Assembly (NCBI GenBank): GCA_016124945.1
Contig: WGMT01000032.1
Coordinates: 1-64,000 of the forward strand
Direction of reading: 5' to 3'
Origin: a bacterium
Lineage (GTDB): Bacteria; Chloroflexota; Anaerolineae; Caldilineales; Caldilineaceae
DNA length: 64,000 nt
Every line of letters starts with the position of its first letter. Position 1 is the stretch's first letter. The position numbers were made by a program, and so were the translations under genes. Of this stretch, positions 56,747 through 64,000 are shown piece by piece. A model generated the notes under the pieces. It saw only the letters and a list, made by a program, of their open reading frames with translations, searched no databases and was not told the origin of the DNA.

Positions 56747-56763
56747 GTGTCTTTCGGTAAAAC

Positions 56764-57930
56764 TCAATGACGCTCATACCCAAACTTCACCGCGGACCCC
56801 ATGACAAATCTCACGGCCAGGTACCAGATCAACATGGCGGCGGCGATGATGCCAAAGGTGGAGGCCCATTCCAGCGCACTGGCTGAGTAGACCGCTCCTT
56901 CGGGCACAAATTGAGCGGCCAGGGTGGCGTTGAAACGGTTCATCCCCACGCCGAGCAGTACCGCCAACGGCGCCGCCCAGTGCACCCATCCTTGCTTGCG
57001 CAATGACGGCACACCCCACAGCACAATCGGGATCACCGAGCAGAAGAGGATCTCCCCGATCCAGAGCATGCTCAACGGCGTCATTTCTAGCAGCAGGGGC
57101 AGTTCACCGGCGTAGACCAGCTCACCCACACGAATGACCATGTAGAGCAAGCCAAACACCAAGATTCCCTTGCCCAACCCCATTGCAATCGACGGATCTT
57201 CGGCCTTGCCACGTACACGCATGGCGATCTTGTAGGCAATGATCCCCAAGCTCAGCCCCACCATAATCGAGGACAGATAGAACAACACCGGCAGGATCGG
57301 CGTGTACCACATGGGGTGCAGCCGGTGCGGCATGTTGAGGTAGAGCGTCCCCAACGTAGACTGATGCAGCGTCGACAACGTCACACCGATGATGGTCACC
57401 GGTGTCATCAGGCGGTAGGCCAGGCGCATCGGCCACTTCCAGGGCAGGAAGGCCAGCATGTCGGGGCTGACTTCGATCACCAGCACCGTGGTGTAGAGCA
57501 GCACACACCAGCAGATTTCAAACAACGGCGAGTGCATGTTGTAGAAGAGCAAGAAATTGTAGAAGCGATCCGGGCGGCCCAGGTCGAGCAACAACAGCAT
57601 GAGCACCGCCACATAACCCATCAACCCGGCCAGGATGGCGGGGCGCAGCACCGGCTGGAACTGGCGCAGATGCAGCACATGCACCACCGCCGCCATGGTG
57701 AAACCCACCCCAGAGAACGCAATCAGGGCAAAGTCGAAGCCGATCCAGATGCCCCAAGGATAGGCGTCGGTGAGCGCCGTGGTGGCGCCCATGCCCACAA
57801 GCAGGCGCCCGACACCGGCGGCAAGGCCGATCATGGTAAGGAAAGCCAGGAAACCAGCGATGATGTCACCCTTTTTGAACGGCCCAATCTCGAACTTCTG
57901 CTGTGGAATGGAAGGGGCTTGCATCGTCAT
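56764..57930 (-). CDS. NrfD/PsrC-type membrane subunit
   Basis: A 388-residue integral membrane protein with eight to ten helices of the NrfD/PsrC family, which exchange electrons between quinones and a periplasmic Fe-S partner. Family-like segments are YPWGIWIGFDFALIAFSGVG, VLHLRQFQPVLRPAILAG, DLGRPDRFYNFLL and MHSPLFEICWCVLLY. The start at 57930 overlaps the stop of the Fe-S subunit gene by four bases. No catalytic molybdopterin subunit is encoded in the operon, so the terminal partner is the heptaheme cytochrome or an external enzyme. Confidence 0.9.
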   Translation of the reverse strand: MTMQAPSIPQQKFEIGPFKKGDIIAGFLAFLTMIGLAAGVGRLLVGMGATTALTDAYPWGIWIGFDFALIAFSGVGFTMAAVVHVLHLRQFQPVLRPAILAGLMGYVAVLMLLLLDLGRPDRFYNFLLFYNMHSPLFEICWCVLLYTTVLVIEVSPDMLAFLPWKWPMRLAYRLMTPVTIIGVTLSTLHQSTLGTLYLNMPHRLHPMWYTPILPVLFYLSSIMVGLSLGIIAYKIAMRVRGKAEDPSIAMGLGKGILVFGLLYMVIRVGELVYAGELPLLLEMTPLSMLWIGEILFCSVIPIVLWGVPSLRKQGWVHWAAPLAVLLGVGMNRFNATLAAQFVPEGAVYSASALEWASTFGIIAAAMLIWYLAVRFVMGSAVKFGYERH

Positions 57931-58856
57931 AATTCGGCTCCCGGTTTGTGCGATTCGGCGTGGACAGTGGCTTCACCGTGGACCTGTTGCCGCCGCTGCA
58001 TGAAGAGGTGCAACGCCGTCACAACCGAGGCGACGGTCAGGGCGATGGCGGGCGTCGCCTTCATCACCGCTTCGGCGTACTTAGCATTGGGATCGTCGCC
58101 CAGTTCGGGGAAGCCCAACAGCGAGAAGGGCACCGGCGACAGGTAGAGTACCGAGGTGCCGCCTACTTCGTGCTCGCCGTAGACGTGTTCCACGTAGCGC
58201 CCCGGGTTCGAGACAATCTGGGCGTGGGCTTGGGCCAGCAACTGGTGACGAGTGCCGAAACGCAACGCCCCATTGGGGCAGGCGGCGATACAGGCGGGTT
58301 TTTCGTCTTCGGCCAGGCGGCTTGCACACATTTCACACTTGTGGATCAAACCCAGCGGGTTTTCCCACTCGTAACACGGCACACCAAACGGACACGCATA
58401 TTGGCAGTAGCGGCAGCCGATACACTTTTCGGCGTCGTAGACCACCGGGCCTTCCGCCGTCTTGCGCAGGGCGCCTACGGTACAGGCCGAGACACAGGCC
58501 GGGTGCAGACAGTGCATACACTGGTGCTTGATGCTAACGGTCTCTTTGTCACCAACGCTGTTCTCGATCTGCCGTTCTTCCACATAGCTGTAGGCGTCGG
58601 TATCGAGGCGGATGGGCACCGTGTTGGGGTGCGGACGGTCGTTGGCTTCTTTACAGGCCAGCGCACACGATTGGCAACCAGTGCAGCGGGTCAAGTCGAT
58701 AAGGATGCCCCAGGCGTCTTCGTTGGCAGGTCCACCGGCGGCGGCGGCAACATTGACGCTCCCTGCGACGGCGGTGGAAGCGGCCAGCGCTGCAATGCCA
58801 CAGCCCATGCCTTTGAGCATGTCACGGCGAGAGAGTTCAAGGTTGATGGCGGCCAT
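57927..58856 (-). CDS. Exported four-cluster ferredoxin (HybA/PsrB-like)
   Basis: A 309-residue Fe-S protein with a twin-arginine signal (LSRRDMLKGMGCGIAALAAS) and a C-terminal membrane helix (IALTVASVVTALHLFM). Four clusters can be placed: CTGCQSCALAC, CMHCLHPACVSAC, CIGCRYCQYACPFGVPC and CEMCAS...CIAAC, the standard four-[4Fe-4S] pattern. It links the NrfD-like quinone protein to the heptaheme cytochrome outside the membrane. The gene overlaps both neighbours (1 base with the cytochrome as TAATG, 4 bases with the NrfD gene), so all three are made together. Confidence 0.93.
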   Translation of the reverse strand: MAAINLELSRRDMLKGMGCGIAALAASTAVAGSVNVAAAAGGPANEDAWGILIDLTRCTGCQSCALACKEANDRPHPNTVPIRLDTDAYSYVEERQIENSVGDKETVSIKHQCMHCLHPACVSACTVGALRKTAEGPVVYDAEKCIGCRYCQYACPFGVPCYEWENPLGLIHKCEMCASRLAEDEKPACIAACPNGALRFGTRHQLLAQAHAQIVSNPGRYVEHVYGEHEVGGTSVLYLSPVPFSLLGFPELGDDPNAKYAEAVMKATPAIALTVASVVTALHLFMQRRQQVHGEATVHAESHKPGAEL

Positions 58857-59725
58857 TATTCACCGTCCTTGCGGCTGTAGCGGGCAGCGAAGAGCATGAA
58901 GATGATGCCCAGCATCCCACCGACGCCGATGCCAAAACCGAGGGTGATGGGGGTCATCACCTGCATGGTGTAGCTGGTCTGATTGGCGGCTTCCAGGCGG
59001 GCGTCCAACTCGGCCACCCGCTGCTTCTCCGTGCGCAGGTCGGCCAGCGCCAGGTCACGCACACCAAAGTGCTCGTTGGAAGCCCCAACACTCTCACGGT
59101 GACAGTCGAGGCAGTTGTCAGGCGAAACCGAGGTGAAGTCGTGGGTGGGGGCAGCCAGATGACCAATGTTGTCGGTCATCGCCATTGCGCCGGAGATTTC
59201 TGAAGGCGACATATGACAATCGGAGCAAGCGGCTTCGGCGTACCAATGGGTGGTGTGGAAACTGTCGGTAAGTGATTCTTGGTGACAGGCACGGCAGAGT
59301 GTTTCATCGGTCAGCCGCAGTTCCTGGGAGTGCGCAACGTGACAGCTAATGCACTGGACATTGGCTTCGGCGTGGATGGTGCCTTCCCACTGCTCGAAGG
59401 TGTTGATGTGGCAATCCTGACACATGGACGAATCGACGCGCAGTGCCACGACGCCTTCGTCTGGGTGTCCTTTCACGTAAGCGCCGTGGCAGTCTTCGCA
59501 GGTGGCGTAGGGTTCACCGCCACCGTCGGGGATAACGGCGTGGGTGGAGGCCATCCAACCTTCGGCCTCCATCGAGTGGCACGATTCACACGGTTGCACA
59601 TCGTCGCCCGCATCAGAGGATTGGGCGAATGCTGCCGAGGTCATCAACACCAGGAGCATGCCCACCAGGGCAAAGATGGCGATCCAACGGCCAAAATTCT
59701 TGTGGTTGAAAGTTTGCGTCGTCAT
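58856..59725 (-). CDS. Heptaheme c-type cytochrome
   Basis: A 289-residue exported cytochrome. An N-terminal signal peptide (WIAIFALVGMLLVLMTSAAF, cleavage near AFAQS) is followed by seven CXXCH sites: CESCH, CEDCH, CQDCH, CISCH, CRACH, CSDCH and CLDCH. A helical segment (LRTEKQRVAELDARLEAAN) and a C-terminal membrane helix (LGFGIGVGGMLGIIFMLFAA) anchor it on the outer face. It heads the cytochrome/Fe-S/NrfD operon and resembles the NrfB-type or Act-complex-type electron carriers. Likely roles are quinol oxidation to an outside acceptor, or the reverse. The acceptor is not encoded nearby. Confidence 0.92.
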   Translation of the reverse strand: MTTQTFNHKNFGRWIAIFALVGMLLVLMTSAAFAQSSDAGDDVQPCESCHSMEAEGWMASTHAVIPDGGGEPYATCEDCHGAYVKGHPDEGVVALRVDSSMCQDCHINTFEQWEGTIHAEANVQCISCHVAHSQELRLTDETLCRACHQESLTDSFHTTHWYAEAACSDCHMSPSEISGAMAMTDNIGHLAAPTHDFTSVSPDNCLDCHRESVGASNEHFGVRDLALADLRTEKQRVAELDARLEAANQTSYTMQVMTPITLGFGIGVGGMLGIIFMLFAARYSRKDGE

Positions 59726-59767
59726 GGCGAACTATCCTTCAGACTGAAACCGGGGGAACCGGCGTGG

Positions 59768-59899
59768 TTATAAATGAAGATGGAGGACCCGGCAGCAGAA
59801 AAAGCGGCCAATGGCCATGACCAGCATCGGAATACCGAAGCGCAACACGAACAACGTCAGGAACATGGAGAGGACAATCAGGAAGTCTAGCGGTGTCAT
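59768..59899 (-). CDS. Tiny membrane protein before heptaheme cytochrome gene
   Basis: A 43-residue protein, almost entirely one membrane helix (LFVLRFGIPMLVMAIGRFF), with a Cys pair and His residues at the C-terminus. AAAGGAG lies upstream of the ATG at 59899. Its helix resembles that of the protein at 53226-53612 (FVLRFGIPML versus FVLRLGVPIAL), and like that protein it directly precedes a multiheme cytochrome gene. It may be an assembly or anchor subunit. I found no named family. Confidence 0.65.
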   Translation of the reverse strand: MTPLDFLIVLSMFLTLFVLRFGIPMLVMAIGRFFCCRVLHLHL

Positions 59900-60361
59900 G
59901 AGAAACGCTCCTTTCAAGCGCTGTTTGAATAAGTTCTTGTCACAGAGCTTAGCACCCTGGAAAGGAGAATCCCATATGGTACGCAACCCATCACGCACCC
60001 CATCTTCATGGGGCGCAAAAAAAGCAAGTGGGGTGATTTGGGAGGCAGCATTGGTGGGGAATGGGGTGTTTACCCAAGCGAAGAGTGGGGGAAGAAGGAG
60101 AGAGAAGGCAAAAGGCAAAGTGCAAAAGGCAAAAGTGGTCGCGCCGAGCGAATACTGGGGCATTGGCGCACGATGCAGCGCCCAGATTGCCACTTGCAAA
60201 CCTGCAACTTGCCCCTTGCATTTTTGCCTTTTGCACTTTGCCTTTTGCCTTCTCTTTTGCCTTACAGTTTGTCATTTCGCCGCTACGTGAGACAATAGGA
60301 GCAATACATTTTGCTGCGACGCCTTCCCCCACGCGTCGCCCCACAGGAAAGGACCTTCCCC
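59900..60361. other. Divergent spacer with repeat element
   Basis: These 462 bases separate the minus-strand redox operon from the plus-strand epimerase gene. They hold the 33-base inverted repeat described separately. The rest shows no credible gene. Confidence 0.6.
60102..60254. repeat. Perfect 33-bp inverted repeat of GCAAAAGGCAAAG words
   Basis: Arms 60102-60134 and 60222-60254 are exact reverse complements (GAGAAGGCAAAAGGCAAAGT on the left). 32 bases of the right arm recur identically at 29214-29245. Related CACTTGCAAACCTGC words lie between the arms, as they do next to the copy at 29 kb. Confidence 0.9.
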
Positions 60362-61210
60362 ATGCGTATCATCGTCACAGGCGGCAGTGGACGCGCCGGA
60401 CGCTATACCGTCAAAGAGCTGGCCGACGCCGGCCACGAAGTGATCAACGTGGACCGCGTGCGCCCGTCCCTATCACTGCCTGGCAGTTTCATCGAGATCG
60501 ACCTCACCGACGCCGGCGAAGTCTACGATCTCTTTGCCCAGGTGCGGCCAGAAGGCGTCTGTCACCTGGCGGCCAATCCTTCGCCCAGCGGCTACTCGCG
60601 CCAGGGCACATTCCAAAATAATGTGATGAGCACCTACCACATGATGCAGGCCGCCGGCGATTTCAACGTGCGCCGCTTCATCTATGCAAGCAGCGAAATG
60701 GCCACCGGCTGGCTCACCACCGAGGATCTGCCGCCACACTTCCCCTTCAACGAAGAGGACCGTGTGGAATCGCCCAACGCCTACGCGCTGAGCAAGTACA
60801 TGGGCGAGGTCATCGCCGAGTCGCTCGTCACCCGTTACGCCGACATGGCCATCTGTAGCCTGCGCATCAACAACGTCATCCCGCCCGATGAATACTATCG
60901 GCTCGAAGCGCGCCGCCGCAACTTCCCCCACGAAGGCAGCAGCAACTTCTGGAGCTACATCGACGCCCGCGACGTGGCAACCGCCTTCCGCGCCGCGATC
61001 GAAGGCGAAAGCAGTGGACATGAAGTCTTCCTCATCGCTGCCGCCGACACCTGTATCGACGTACCCATTCAAGAGGCCGTGGAGACCCGCTACGGCCCCG
61101 GCGCCAACTTCGCCCCCGGCCACGGACCCCACCAATCGGTCTTTGATTGTAGCAAAATTAAGGAAACCTTTGGGTGGGAGGCGAAGTATAGTTGGCGGAA
61201 GACGGCTTGA
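60362..61210 (+). CDS. NAD-dependent epimerase/dehydratase
   Basis: A 282-residue extended SDR protein when started at ATG 60362, with AGGAAAGGA upstream. The glycine motif is IIVTGGSGRAGRYTVKELAD, NPSPSG follows the fourth strand, YASSEMATGW holds the Ser, and YALSKYMGE holds the Tyr-x-x-x-Lys pair. The length suits a nucleotide-sugar epimerase or a uronate dehydrogenase-like enzyme. Uronate dehydrogenases oxidise glucuronate or galacturonate to the aldarate, which would feed the enolase-superfamily dehydratases. That reading is an inference from neighbourhood (uidA lies downstream). Confidence 0.87.
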   Translation: MRIIVTGGSGRAGRYTVKELADAGHEVINVDRVRPSLSLPGSFIEIDLTDAGEVYDLFAQVRPEGVCHLAANPSPSGYSRQGTFQNNVMSTYHMMQAAGDFNVRRFIYASSEMATGWLTTEDLPPHFPFNEEDRVESPNAYALSKYMGEVIAESLVTRYADMAICSLRINNVIPPDEYYRLEARRRNFPHEGSSNFWSYIDARDVATAFRAAIEGESSGHEVFLIAAADTCIDVPIQEAVETRYGPGANFAPGHGPHQSVFDCSKIKETFGWEAKYSWRKTA

Positions 61211-61322
61211 AGAATAATGAGTAAGGGGAGTAATGAGTAAGGAGTAATGAGTAGGTCAACGAAGGAACACCGCTGAATTGAAAAACGCCGTTAACCTACT
61301 CATTACTCCTTACTCATTTTTC
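61205..61322. repeat. Inverted repeat of AGTAATGAGTAAGG words
   Basis: AATGAGTAAGGGGAGTAATG on the left pairs with CATTACTCCTTACTCATTTT on the right, with GGTCAACG / CGTTAACC inside. It starts at the epimerase stop codon. Confidence 0.85.
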
Positions 61323-61351
61323 TATCACTGCACCAAACCGGAGACCCACCC

Positions 61352-62521
61352 ATGCCCCATAGCACCGTTATCTGCCCCGTCGAGCGGATCACCCATGCGC
61401 CGTTTCGACACTTCTTTGGCTACTATGAGAAGACGCCCTGGGACGCTACCGATGCGCGGCTGTTGGGGATGCGCGTCAACTTTCAACATCGTCCCCCCGC
61501 CGCCGAGGACGTGGCGCAGATCGCGCTAATTGACGCCGCCAACGGCAATCGCTGGCGTCCCCTGGCCGAGACGACGGCGTGGTGCTGGCAACAGTCCTGT
61601 ATGCTTCAGTGGTTGGGATCGGATCCGGCGCGCAAGATCATCTTCAATCGCCGAGACGACGACCGCTTCGTTGCCGTGGTCCTCGACGTGGAGAGCGGCG
61701 GACAACACGTGCTACCCCGCCCCGTCTACGCTGTGGATGGGCAAGGACGCTTCGCCCTCTCGCTTAACTTCGCCCGCCTGGATCGGACCCGCCCCGGCTA
61801 CGGCTACAAAGGCTTAGGTGATCCCACCATCGGCCAAAACGCGCCCGACGACGACGGCATCTATCATGTCGATCTGGCTTCAGGTGAAAGTCAACTGGTG
61901 ATCAGCCTGGCACAACTGGCAGCGCTGCGCCCGCACCCCACCATGACCAACGCTGAACACTGGGTCAATCACCTCCAATGCAGCAGAGCCGGCCGGCGCT
62001 TTGCCTTCCTCCACCGCTGGCGTCAGCAGGGGCACCAGGGCTGGTATACCCGCCTACTCAGCGCCGCCCCCGATGGCCACGACATCGCCATCCTGGCCGA
62101 CGAGGGCTACGTCTCCCATTACGATTGGCGCGGCGATGACGCCGTCCTGGCCTGGGCGCGCCACAACGGTGAACGTCACTACCACCTCTACACCGATGGC
62201 GCTGCGCATGTGCGCGCCGTTGGCGCCGATGTTCTGACGGTGGACGGGCACTGCTCGTACAGCCCAGACGGGCGCTGGGTGCTTACAGACACCTACCCCG
62301 ATCCGCAAACATCGGAGCGCACGCTCATCCTTTACAAGCCCGAAACCAACCACCGCATCGATGTCGGCAAATTCTACGCGCCACCCGACCTGCAAGGCGA
62401 GATCCGATGTGATCTCCACCCCCGTTGGAACCGCGACGGCACCAAAATCTGCATCGACTCCGCCCACGAGCACACGCGGCAAATGTATGTGATCAACGTG
62501 GGAGAGATTGTCAACGCGTGA
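61352..62521 (+). CDS. Beta-propeller protein, possible lyase or hydrolase
   Basis: A 389-residue beta-propeller protein without a signal peptide. Blades have a TolB-like form (for example SYSPDGRWVLTDTYPDPQTS, HPRWNRDGTKICIDSAHEH). The N-terminus HAPFRHFFGYYEKTPWDATD and the segment HVNHLQ-like NAEHWVNHLQCSRAGRRFAF recur in uncharacterised polysaccharide-degradation proteins. It may be related to the PL22 protein at 23.6 kb but lacks the clear GHSHH signature. It lies between the epimerase and uidA genes on the same strand. The function is open. Confidence 0.65.
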   Translation: MPHSTVICPVERITHAPFRHFFGYYEKTPWDATDARLLGMRVNFQHRPPAAEDVAQIALIDAANGNRWRPLAETTAWCWQQSCMLQWLGSDPARKIIFNRRDDDRFVAVVLDVESGGQHVLPRPVYAVDGQGRFALSLNFARLDRTRPGYGYKGLGDPTIGQNAPDDDGIYHVDLASGESQLVISLAQLAALRPHPTMTNAEHWVNHLQCSRAGRRFAFLHRWRQQGHQGWYTRLLSAAPDGHDIAILADEGYVSHYDWRGDDAVLAWARHNGERHYHLYTDGAAHVRAVGADVLTVDGHCSYSPDGRWVLTDTYPDPQTSERTLILYKPETNHRIDVGKFYAPPDLQGEIRCDLHPRWNRDGTKICIDSAHEHTRQMYVINVGEIVNA

Positions 62522-62524
62522 GGT

Positions 62525-62615
62525 ATTCCTCGTCGATATGAGATTGGGCGATTAGGAGATTTCAGATCCTGTACACGATCCCCAATCCCTTTATCGCTTA
62601 ATTTCCAGATTTGTC
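62525..62615. repeat. Hairpin repeat words before uidA
   Basis: GAGATTGGGCGATTAGGAGA, ATTTCAGATCCTGTACACGAT and CCCCAATCCC words, also present in the spacers at 26.2-26.4 kb and 42.3-42.5 kb, make up this spacer. Only the right half of the composite element is preserved. Confidence 0.75.
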
Positions 62616-62660
62616 GTTACGCCCCCAGTCTCCATTCATCATCCTTAACAGGAGAGCCCA

Positions 62661-64000
62661 ATGCTCTACCCTCAACAAAACGAAGTGCGCAACCTGCTTG
62701 AACTTTCCGGCATTTGGGATTTTCAGCCGGATCCCGACGGCGCTGGTGCGGAAGGCGGCTGGGCGCAGGCGCTACCCGATGCGCGGCCGATTGCCGTGCC
62801 GGGCAGTTGGAACGAACAATACAGCGACCTGCGCGACTACCTCGGCTTGTGCTGGTACCGCCGCACCTTCTGCGTCCCCGCGGCGTGGCAAGGATCGCGT
62901 GTGCGCCTGCGCGTCGGCTCCGCCGTCTACCACGCCGAAGTCTGGGTCAACGGACAGCGGGTGGGCGCGCACGAAGGCGGTCATCTGCCGTTTGAGTTCG
63001 ACGTCACCGACGCCCTAAATTGGCACGACGAAAACAGTGTCAGCATCGCCGTAGAAAACGAACTCAAGCCCACGCGTGTGCCGCCGGGCAACGTCCCCAG
63101 CGGCATGTTTGCACTCATGGGCAGCTACCCGTCGGCCAGTTACGACTTCTTCCCCTACGCCGGGCTACACCGGCCCGTTTACCTGTATAGCGTGCCACAA
63201 CAGCACATCGAAGACGTCACCGTCACCACCGAGATCGACGGCTCAACCGGTTTGGTGCGCGTGGTGGTGGACCAGAGCGGCGTCGGCGGCTCGTGCCGAC
63301 TGCACCTTAAAGACAGCGTCACCTCGGTCGAAGCGACTGTGGACTTCGACGGCGGCCGCGCCGAAGCGCTCCTCCGCGTAGAGGACGCGCAACTGTGGGC
63401 GCCGGGCAACCCGCATCTCTACGAACTCACCGTCTCCCTCAACGACGGCAACGTGACCGTAGACCGCTATCGCCTCGATGTCGGCATCCGCACCATCGCC
63501 GTGCAAGGCGATCAGATCCTGCTCAACGGCGAACCGATCTTCCTCAAAGGCTTTGGCCGCCACGAAGACTTCGCCATCAGCGGGCGCGGGCTGAACCTGC
63601 CCCTGCTCGTCAAAGACTACAGCCTGCTCAAGTGGATCGGCGCCAACTCCTACCGCACGTCGCACTATCCCTACTCCGAAGAAGAGATGTGCATGGCCGA
63701 CCGCGAGGGTATCCTCATCATCGACGAGATCCCCGCCGTGGGCCTCTTCTTCGAGGACGATGACGCCGGCATTCAGACCCGTCTCGATCTGTGCAAGACG
63801 CAGATGCGCGAACTGGTGGCCCGCGACAAGAACCACCCCAGCGTGATCATGTGGAGCGTCGCCAACGAACCCTTCCCGCCCGACATGATGAAGCGTTTCG
63901 CCTCCCACGAACCCATGCCCGTGGACCCCAAAACCACCGACTTCTTCGACGAACTGATCAGCCTCACCCGTGAACTCGATCCCAGCCGCCTGGTGACCCT
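62661..64000 (+). CDS. uidA: Beta-glucuronidase (GH2), cut by window edge
   Basis: The first 446 residues of a GH2 enzyme that matches E. coli beta-glucuronidase closely. The N-terminal sugar-binding domain has IAVPGSWNEQYSDLRDYLG and VWVNGQRVGAHEGGHLPFE; later come FPYAGLHRPVYLYSVPQ, GFGRHED, WIGANSYRTSHYPYSEEE and DKNHPSVIMWSVANEP, where Glu403 is the acid/base residue. The nucleophile Glu lies beyond the window. The enzyme removes glucuronic acid from the ends of glucuronides or short oligosaccharides in the cytoplasm. AGGAGAG precedes the ATG at 62661. It supports a uronate-catabolism role for this region. Confidence 0.94.
   Translation, partial: MLYPQQNEVRNLLELSGIWDFQPDPDGAGAEGGWAQALPDARPIAVPGSWNEQYSDLRDYLGLCWYRRTFCVPAAWQGSRVRLRVGSAVYHAEVWVNGQRVGAHEGGHLPFEFDVTDALNWHDENSVSIAVENELKPTRVPPGNVPSGMFALMGSYPSASYDFFPYAGLHRPVYLYSVPQQHIEDVTVTTEIDGSTGLVRVVVDQSGVGGSCRLHLKDSVTSVEATVDFDGGRAEALLRVEDAQLWAPGNPHLYELTVSLNDGNVTVDRYRLDVGIRTIAVQGDQILLNGEPIFLKGFGRHEDFAISGRGLNLPLLVKDYSLLKWIGANSYRTSHYPYSEEEMCMADREGILIIDEIPAVGLFFEDDDAGIQTRLDLCKTQMRELVARDKNHPSVIMWSVANEPFPPDMMKRFASHEPMPVDPKTTDFFDELISLTRELDPSRLVT

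Noticed and set aside
1..64000. tRNA or rRNA genes
   Set aside because: I found no GTTCRANNC T-loop with matching acceptor stem and no conserved rRNA segments on reading the spacers of both strands.

Overview
The window looks like a chromosomal segment of an uncultivated or little-studied Chloroflexota bacterium (Caldilineae/Anaerolineae type). This is an inference from gene content: oligopeptide-type (Opp/Dpp) ABC importers next to sugar-acid catabolism, multiheme cytochrome/Fe-S/NrfD modules, Uma2 and UPF0175 proteins, and many composite hairpin repeats between genes. No rRNA, tRNA, CRISPR array, transposase or phage gene is visible.

Region by region. 1-6.1 kb: a TIM-barrel sugar isomerase, a DsbA-like thioredoxin, an enolase-superfamily dehydratase and a large lyase-like protein of unknown function. 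6.3-15.8 kb: a small membrane protein with a consensus promoter, then a complete Opp-type importer (ATPase, binding lipoprotein, two permeases, second ATPase) interrupted by a cobalamin-binding radical SAM gene. 15.8-30.1 kb: carbohydrate catabolism, with a second lyase-like protein, a beta-propeller hydrolase-like protein, a frameshifted gene, a lone UPF0175 antitoxin-like gene, a GH4 glycosidase, a PL22 oligogalacturonate lyase, cupins, Gfo/Idh/MocA and D-2-hydroxyacid dehydrogenases and two sugar isomerases. 30.3-34.1 kb: a HIT hydrolase overlapping a 14-repeat WD40 protein, then a secreted Thr/Pro-rich protein. 34.2-41.0 kb: a compact nonribosomal peptide synthetase pair (A-PCP and C-A-PCP-TE) with a short-chain dehydrogenase. 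41.2-49.8 kb: two more enolase-superfamily enzymes, an oxidoreductase, a DUF6807/PmoA-like protein, a P450 with a TetR regulator, and a Nudix/alginate-lyase-like fusion. 50-54.4 kb: a NarL-type two-component pair, a small membrane protein and an octaheme cytochrome c. 54.7-59.9 kb: HflK/HflC, and facing them a heptaheme cytochrome / Fe-S / NrfD operon led by a tiny membrane protein. 60.4-64 kb: a nucleotide-sugar/uronate-type epimerase, a beta-propeller protein and a beta-glucuronidase (uidA) cut by the window edge.

Taken together, uidA, PL22, GH4, the alginate-lyase-like domain, three enolase-superfamily dehydratase-like enzymes, three TIM-barrel isomerases and several NAD-dependent dehydrogenases fit the uptake and breakdown of uronic-acid-containing plant or algal polysaccharide fragments, probably imported by the Opp-type transporter. 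The substrate is not proven by sequence.

The most unusual non-coding signal is a dense set of intergenic hairpin elements. Each is built from a short word repeated on one arm and its reverse complement on the other. Different spacers use different words, many elements start exactly at a gene's stop codon, and several supply its last codons. The most unusual coding signals are the Nudix-alginate lyase fusion, the atypical NRPS pair, and two similar small membrane proteins that each precede a multiheme cytochrome gene.
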